Part shown: positions 59,639 to 64,000 of the stretch, one piece after another
How the letters are laid out: each line of letters begins with the position of its first letter
Numbering within the stretch: position 1 is the stretch's first letter
Assembly (NCBI GenBank): GCA_029891385.1
Contig: CM057232.1
Span: forward strand, 65,781,824-65,845,823
DNA: 64,000 nucleotides
From: Erythroxylum novogranatense
Lineage: Eukaryota > Streptophyta > Magnoliopsida > Malpighiales > Erythroxylaceae
Direction: 5' to 3'
The notes under the pieces: generated by a model
Told to the model about the DNA's origin: nothing
What the model saw: the letters and a program-made list of their open reading frames with translations, nothing else
The model's database searches: none
Position numbers and translations under genes: made by a program

Positions 59639-60912
59639 AAGTGTGGGGATGATGATATTTGTAGGTTACATGTTATTTTAGTAGGCATTTTAGTTGTTAA
59701 CTAATTGATTCATGTATGTTTAGTTTTAGAATTGTGATAGTTGGTTAGATACTTATATTTTGAGAGCATGCTATTAAGCTTTTAGTTTTGTGTGTTTGAG
59801 GTGCTTTGATGTTTGTTAGTGTTTGAGATCAGATATCGAAGAACATAGATGATTTATAGGAAGCCTGGTGGAGGACCCAGGGCCATGATCGTGATAGAAG
59901 TTGATTTAGTAGGCCACAATCTACGTGATGACAGACTCGGACTGACATCCAGTGATTAAATTTTTGGGGGTTTACCTGAATTAGTAAAGATTTATAAAAG
60001 ATAAGAGAAATGAACTAAATGGGAGCATCCGTTTGCCATCTTGTAAAAGAACACAAGGAAGAGAGAAGGGAAGAGGAGTATCTGCAGCTACTATCTAGCC
60101 ACTCCAACCCAACCATTTCAAGTTCTTTTCTACTTTCTCTTGTTTATTTACTTCATCTTGATGTATGAATTGGGTTTGAGAATGTTGAACATGTTGTTAA
60201 TGATGTTTTAATTTCATTTTGGGATTGAATCTTAAATCATTTTGTGACCTATTTGCTTTTGATGTTAATGAAATTGTTTGGGTATTGTGATATTTGTTTT
60301 TTATATACTTTGACAATAAATTAAGAGAGTGAGTTGATTATAATCCAGTTAGACTGGGTAATGAGAGTTAATAAGCTAATTAGTCATGCAATTATCAAAT
60401 TGATAATCACAAAGAGAGATCTTGTGTAAGGACCCGATTGTCTATTCGATTGCTTAAAAATTAATTAGAATGTGGGTTATTTTTATCAATCAAGAGATTT
60501 CAAAATTAAAATTTCAGAACCAATTAGGGATTATTAATTAGAGTGCATTAGATCATGAGAGAGAGTAATCAATTATTTGAAATTATAAGACCGATACAAA
60601 TTACATCGAAAGTGGTTAGGGTAACAAAATGATGATAGATAAATCCCATCTTCTAATAATTCTTTGATCTTGTTTTGTTGTAATGTCTCAATTGTTAAGT
60701 AGTTATGCTCCATTTTTATTTACTTGTGTTAATTTTCAAAATTTTATTTCATTTAAACCCTACTTGATTGTTTAATTTTTGTTTATCTTTATTTTCATTT
60801 AAATCATGTTTTTACAACTTTAAAGAAAGTTAGGATTCGAGTAGTTCACTAATTTCTTGTGGGATCGACACCTCAACTACTACACATACGATTCATGCAC
60901 TTGCAAAACATT
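59639..60912 (+). mobile_element. Athila/Tat-type 3' LTR (boundaries approximate)
   Basis: A polypurine tract CAAGTGTGGGGATGA (59639-59652) precedes TGATATTTGTAGG at 59653. Near the end is CTTGTGGGATCGACACC (60857), the phrase also found near the ends of the LTRs at 25318 and 31534, then ACTACACATACGATTCATGC. The end near 60910 (GCAAAACA) is a guess and no target duplication was established. Confidence 0.6.
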
Positions 60913-60914
60913 GA

Positions 60915-61240
60915 GAGTTTTATAAGATTAAAACTTGCTTAACAATAAGGTCATGTTTTTAATGTTTAGTTTTTATAAGAATTTTGGTTGAAAGGCAAAA
61001 GTTTGTTAGGATGTATTTTTGGAAGATTTTAATTTCTTTCTTCTTTTCCTTTCAAATTATGTTTTTAACAAACCTCATTTTCAAAGCATATCTTCTCAAT
61101 TACCTAAGAACATAGCATAACAAAATTAAATGAAGTTAATTTAGGTGTAAAAATATGAGAAAACACAACTAAAATATATGTATAGTTTACGTCGATCAAA
61201 TATACCTGCTCTTTAGGTTGTTCTTGTCCTTAAGCAAAGT
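60915..61240 (-). mobile_element. Start of another Athila/Tat-type LTR with its PPT region, minus strand
   Basis: Read in reverse from 61240: TTTGCTTAAGGACAAGAACA, the phrase that precedes the 3' LTR in this branch (usually TTGCTTGAGGACAAGCAA), then AGAGCAGGTATATTTGATCG, comparable to the PPT/LTR joint at 31519-31541. The LTR would run leftward from about 61201 and is cut short near 60915. Confidence 0.45.
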
Positions 61241-62279
61241 GGTCACAAAAGATATAAGCATAAACAAGTTTCAATTATTAAAAAAATTAACAATTCAATC
61301 TAAGTAATTAAGTATCATCATTATTGGCTTAATTACCTTATTCATTAATCACCTAGATCTCTATACAATCACATTTAATTATGGTTTGATCTTAATCTAA
61401 CCTATAGGACATTTGAGTTCAAATCAAACAAAATAAATCTACATTATATTTAAAGTGAACAAAAGAGTAAAAAATATAAGGCAAGAAGTATTCAAGTAGT
61501 CATATTAAAATAATATAATAAAATGATATAAAACAAATGGAGCATGGTTAGTTTGGGGAATATGTCATTCCAACCTTATAAGGTAATCATAAATACCTAT
61601 ATTTTCTTAATAAATTCATAATTTCGATTCGCTATTATCACCAATCCTTACTTTAATCGATTACTTAAATCAAAATAAAAAGTAGGATTTATTTAATACT
61701 CTTTTATTCAATTTTTTTTCTTTTTAATTTTCAATCAATATGGACTAATAAGCTATTTATAAAACTAAAATCTAAACTCTCTCCAACTACAATGCACTTT
61801 TAGCTTGACTCCTACTGTTACTGTTTATGCTTCTTCTCCAACCATACTTACTTTTAATCTTTACCTCCTGATTTCTTATCTTTGCTTGCTTCATATTTTT
61901 TCCCCCTACCTTTCATCTTTATTTACCTCCTTTGTTTTTACTTTATATTTTTGGAAAACTCCACCTACTATACTTTTGCACCTATTATTATACCTCGGTG
62001 ATGCCTCAATTACTCTCTGAATTATTTAGAAACAATTTATTGAGGCTTAGCTTTTGCAAAACAACTTTTTTTTGCCTATTCCTAAATTTTTTCCAAATGG
62101 ATAATAACTTCCCACCATGAAATTCCTAGAATTCCTAGAATACAAAAACTTCATTAGATATTTCCCCTGATCCTGGCCAAAAGTCATACTGCTTTTTATC
62201 CCATTTGCAAATCTTAGGTGCAAGTAACTGGTGACCCTAAACCAAAACTGAATCTAAAGTATTTTCCTTCAAATGAGGT
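61241..62279. other. AT-rich, no gene recognised
   Basis: Probably the non-coding 3' interior of the minus-strand Athila/Tat-type remnant. 61780-62100 is pyrimidine-rich. No supportable ORF. Confidence 0.4.
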
Positions 62280-63745
62280 GTCTGACTAGAGATTTTTTTC
62301 TCCACCATTGGATATTTTGAATGTTAGAGCAAGTAGATGGAGCTATACCATAATTGGATTTTTTTCTAGATAGCAACGTTGCTTTTCCAGTGATGAAACT
62401 GTAGGCTCTTCACAATTGGAAGCAATATGGGCTACTAAAGGATTATGTGAACAATGAGGATGTTTTTCTTTTCAAGTTTGCAATTGTGGATGATACAAGG
62501 AAGGTTATTTAGGCTAGTCTTTGAGATGTCTATAATAAACCTCTATTACATAAAATATAGAGACCTTAACTTAAGATAAAAGAAATCAAACAAGTAAACA
62601 GCCTATTTGGATATGTATCCATGATGTTTCATTGGAATATTGTACTACAAGTGGACTGAGTCACCTTACGAGCTACATTGGTAAACTGATTTTAATGGAT
62701 CAAGCTATTGCAGAGACTAGAATAGTTGATTTTGTAAGAATATGCATTCAAATTAATTCAATAACTGATTTGCTTGAGTCCATCCCTTTCATCAAATTCA
62801 ATGAGAAAAGTATATTTATTGAAGATTAGCTTAGATTCTCCTATGCTTGGAAACTTCAACTTGCTATAAAGAAATCCTAGAGGCTAATAAGTAAGGTCTT
62901 TGTCACTGGAACTTATCACAAACTCATGGGAATCTACAAGTAATAGGATAAAAATAATAGCTCCTCAAGTTAGGTCAGAAGTGATTATTTTGAAGGGGAG
63001 ATCTATATTATATTTTTTTCCTAGCCTACACGTGATATAATCTCCATTAAAGTTGTTACTATAATTGAAGGGGGTTAGGCTTTGATTTTAACCACAACTT
63101 GCACCAAGGAGAGTTTTGAAAAAAAAGTGTGTTTAGTGACTCTAGTAGAAGACCTAGTTGATAATAATTAGATAAATAATAATAGAACTCCAGATGCAAG
63201 AAGTAATCAGTAGGATAATAGTGGTAATGATTTTAAAAAAGTGGTTAAAAGAAGATCAAATAGAAAAAAAGGACTCCAACTATGGAGCTTGTCAAATGAT
63301 CATCTTAGTATGGAATGTGAGAGGGGAAAATGCTCCAAATAAAAAGCTATTTATAAGGAATATTTTATGCAAAATATGGTGCAAGTAGCTAGCTTTTTGT
63401 AGACTAGAATAAGAAAAAATAGTGACAACTTACTGAAATTTTTTTCAACTTAAATGATGTGAAAGCTCTAATCATAATAGTCATCCTAATGGTAAGATAA
63501 TTATTCTTTATGAACCCAAGATTTCTTGTGTTTATCCTAGAATTATTATTCACCAAATGATCTATCTGAAAATCTCAGATAGTTATTGTACTTAACTTAC
63601 TTGTATCTCTTTTATTTATGCATATAATAGCTGTTATCAAAGAGCATTTCTTTCGAATCAAACCAAGGATATCTCAAACTCCATTAGTTTTCCTTGAAAT
63701 GTCAATGTTGACTTTAACTCCATTTTGAAAATTGATAAGGCTAAA
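62280..63745 (+). pseudogene. LINE remnant: ORF1 (DUF4283-like) and start of the ORF2 endonuclease
   Basis: ORF1 motifs in broken frames: ALHNWKQYGLLKDY then NNEDVFLFKFA (62405-62490), IWIC-like SLEYCTTSGLSHLTSYIGKL (62626-62685), AETRIVDFVRICIQIN (62710-62757). This is the order of plant LINE DUF4283 proteins, which bind nucleic acid. ORF2 opens at 63295 with MIILVWNVRGENAPNKK, the usual start of the apurinic endonuclease. It goes on with ISFIYAYNSCYQRAFL (63606-63653) and PWNVNVDFNSIL (63695-63730; usual GDFN). It stops there at what looks like another insertion. The zinc-knuckle tail of ORF1 is missing. Confidence 0.75.
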
Positions 63746-63749
63746 TGTT

Positions 63750-64000
63750 AGAGATCAATGGGATCACTATGCTTAATGATAACCCATGTTAAGTGTGTTG
63801 TAAAATTTGCCTAACTCTACATACTAAAAATTTGTAGAAGTGGTGAGTCAAGTTTGTATCCACAGGGAATGTTCGACTAATTCTTATAATGAAAATAATT
63901 AATGTTAAGGAAATAAAAAGGGGGTTTTGAGTTGATGCAATCAAGAAACAAAATAAGTATTGGACCCCAAATCTTTTTGGTAAGCTAGGATTATTAAATA
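63750..64000 (-). mobile_element. Possible LTR end of an Athila/Tat-type element, cut by the window
   Basis: In reverse it reads CCCTGTGGATACAAACTTG then ACTCACCACTTCTAC, which parallels the LTR end at 28800-28830 (CTGTGTGGGATCGACC-like phrase followed by TTGCCACTGCTAC). It abuts the LINE endonuclease. Left boundary and duplication could not be fixed. Confidence 0.35.

Noticed and set aside
1..64000. A defence, toxin or other multi-gene system
   Set aside because: No such gene cluster is present; apart from the NAC gene the recognisable coding sequence belongs to retroelements, and some stretches are simply unassigned.

Overview
This is nuclear DNA of a flowering plant, most likely a eudicot. 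The evidence is a spliced NAC transcription-factor gene with a miR164 target site, long introns, AT-rich intergenic DNA, and almost every plant retroelement class. I cannot name the species. Apart from one gene the window is mobile DNA, most of it decayed by stops, frameshifts and deletions. I see no tRNA, rRNA, CRISPR array or prokaryote-type operon.

Layout. (1) 1-8234: a mosaic of a gypsy-type LTR end, an internally deleted SIRE-like copia element (pol scraps, an envelope-like ORF, polypurine tract, 3' LTR), and an inserted lone copia LTR. (2) 8245-9605: a decayed LINE on the minus strand. (3) 10727-13166 (minus): a three-exon NAC gene of the NAC1/NAC021-022 type, with CDS phases that close exactly to 311 residues. 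(4) 13615-15800: a MITE-like element just upstream of the NAC gene, split by a lone copia LTR. (5) 15992-44279: a gypsy element (GTTTC target duplication) holding a minus-strand copia element at 19397-38812 (ATTAC). That copia element holds a lone gypsy-type LTR at 21641-23711 (CGTTG/CATTG) and an Athila/Tat-like non-autonomous element at 25318-33274 (CATAT). The 5' LTR of the Athila/Tat-like element holds a lone copia LTR at 26191-27990 (AGATG). (6) 45416-53147: a CACTA end next to a second minus-strand copia element. (7) 54102-58041: a deleted relative of the big copia element. (8) 59641-64000: further Athila/Tat-type LTR remnants and a LINE that is dead where it can be read.

How it fits together. 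The nest gives a relative clock. LTR differences counted by eye are about 27 in 220 bases for the outer gypsy element, 5 in about 210 for the copia element, and 3 in about 180 for the Athila/Tat-like element, in the order the nesting demands. The only gene that looks functional is the NAC gene. It probably acts in auxin or organ-boundary development under miR164 control. Its upstream region now carries transposon sequence from roughly 450 bp before the ATG. The least familiar item is a single 296-codon reading frame in the non-autonomous Athila/Tat-like element, broken by four stops that are each one C-to-T change from Gln. Domain names come from recognising motifs by eye; no search was run.
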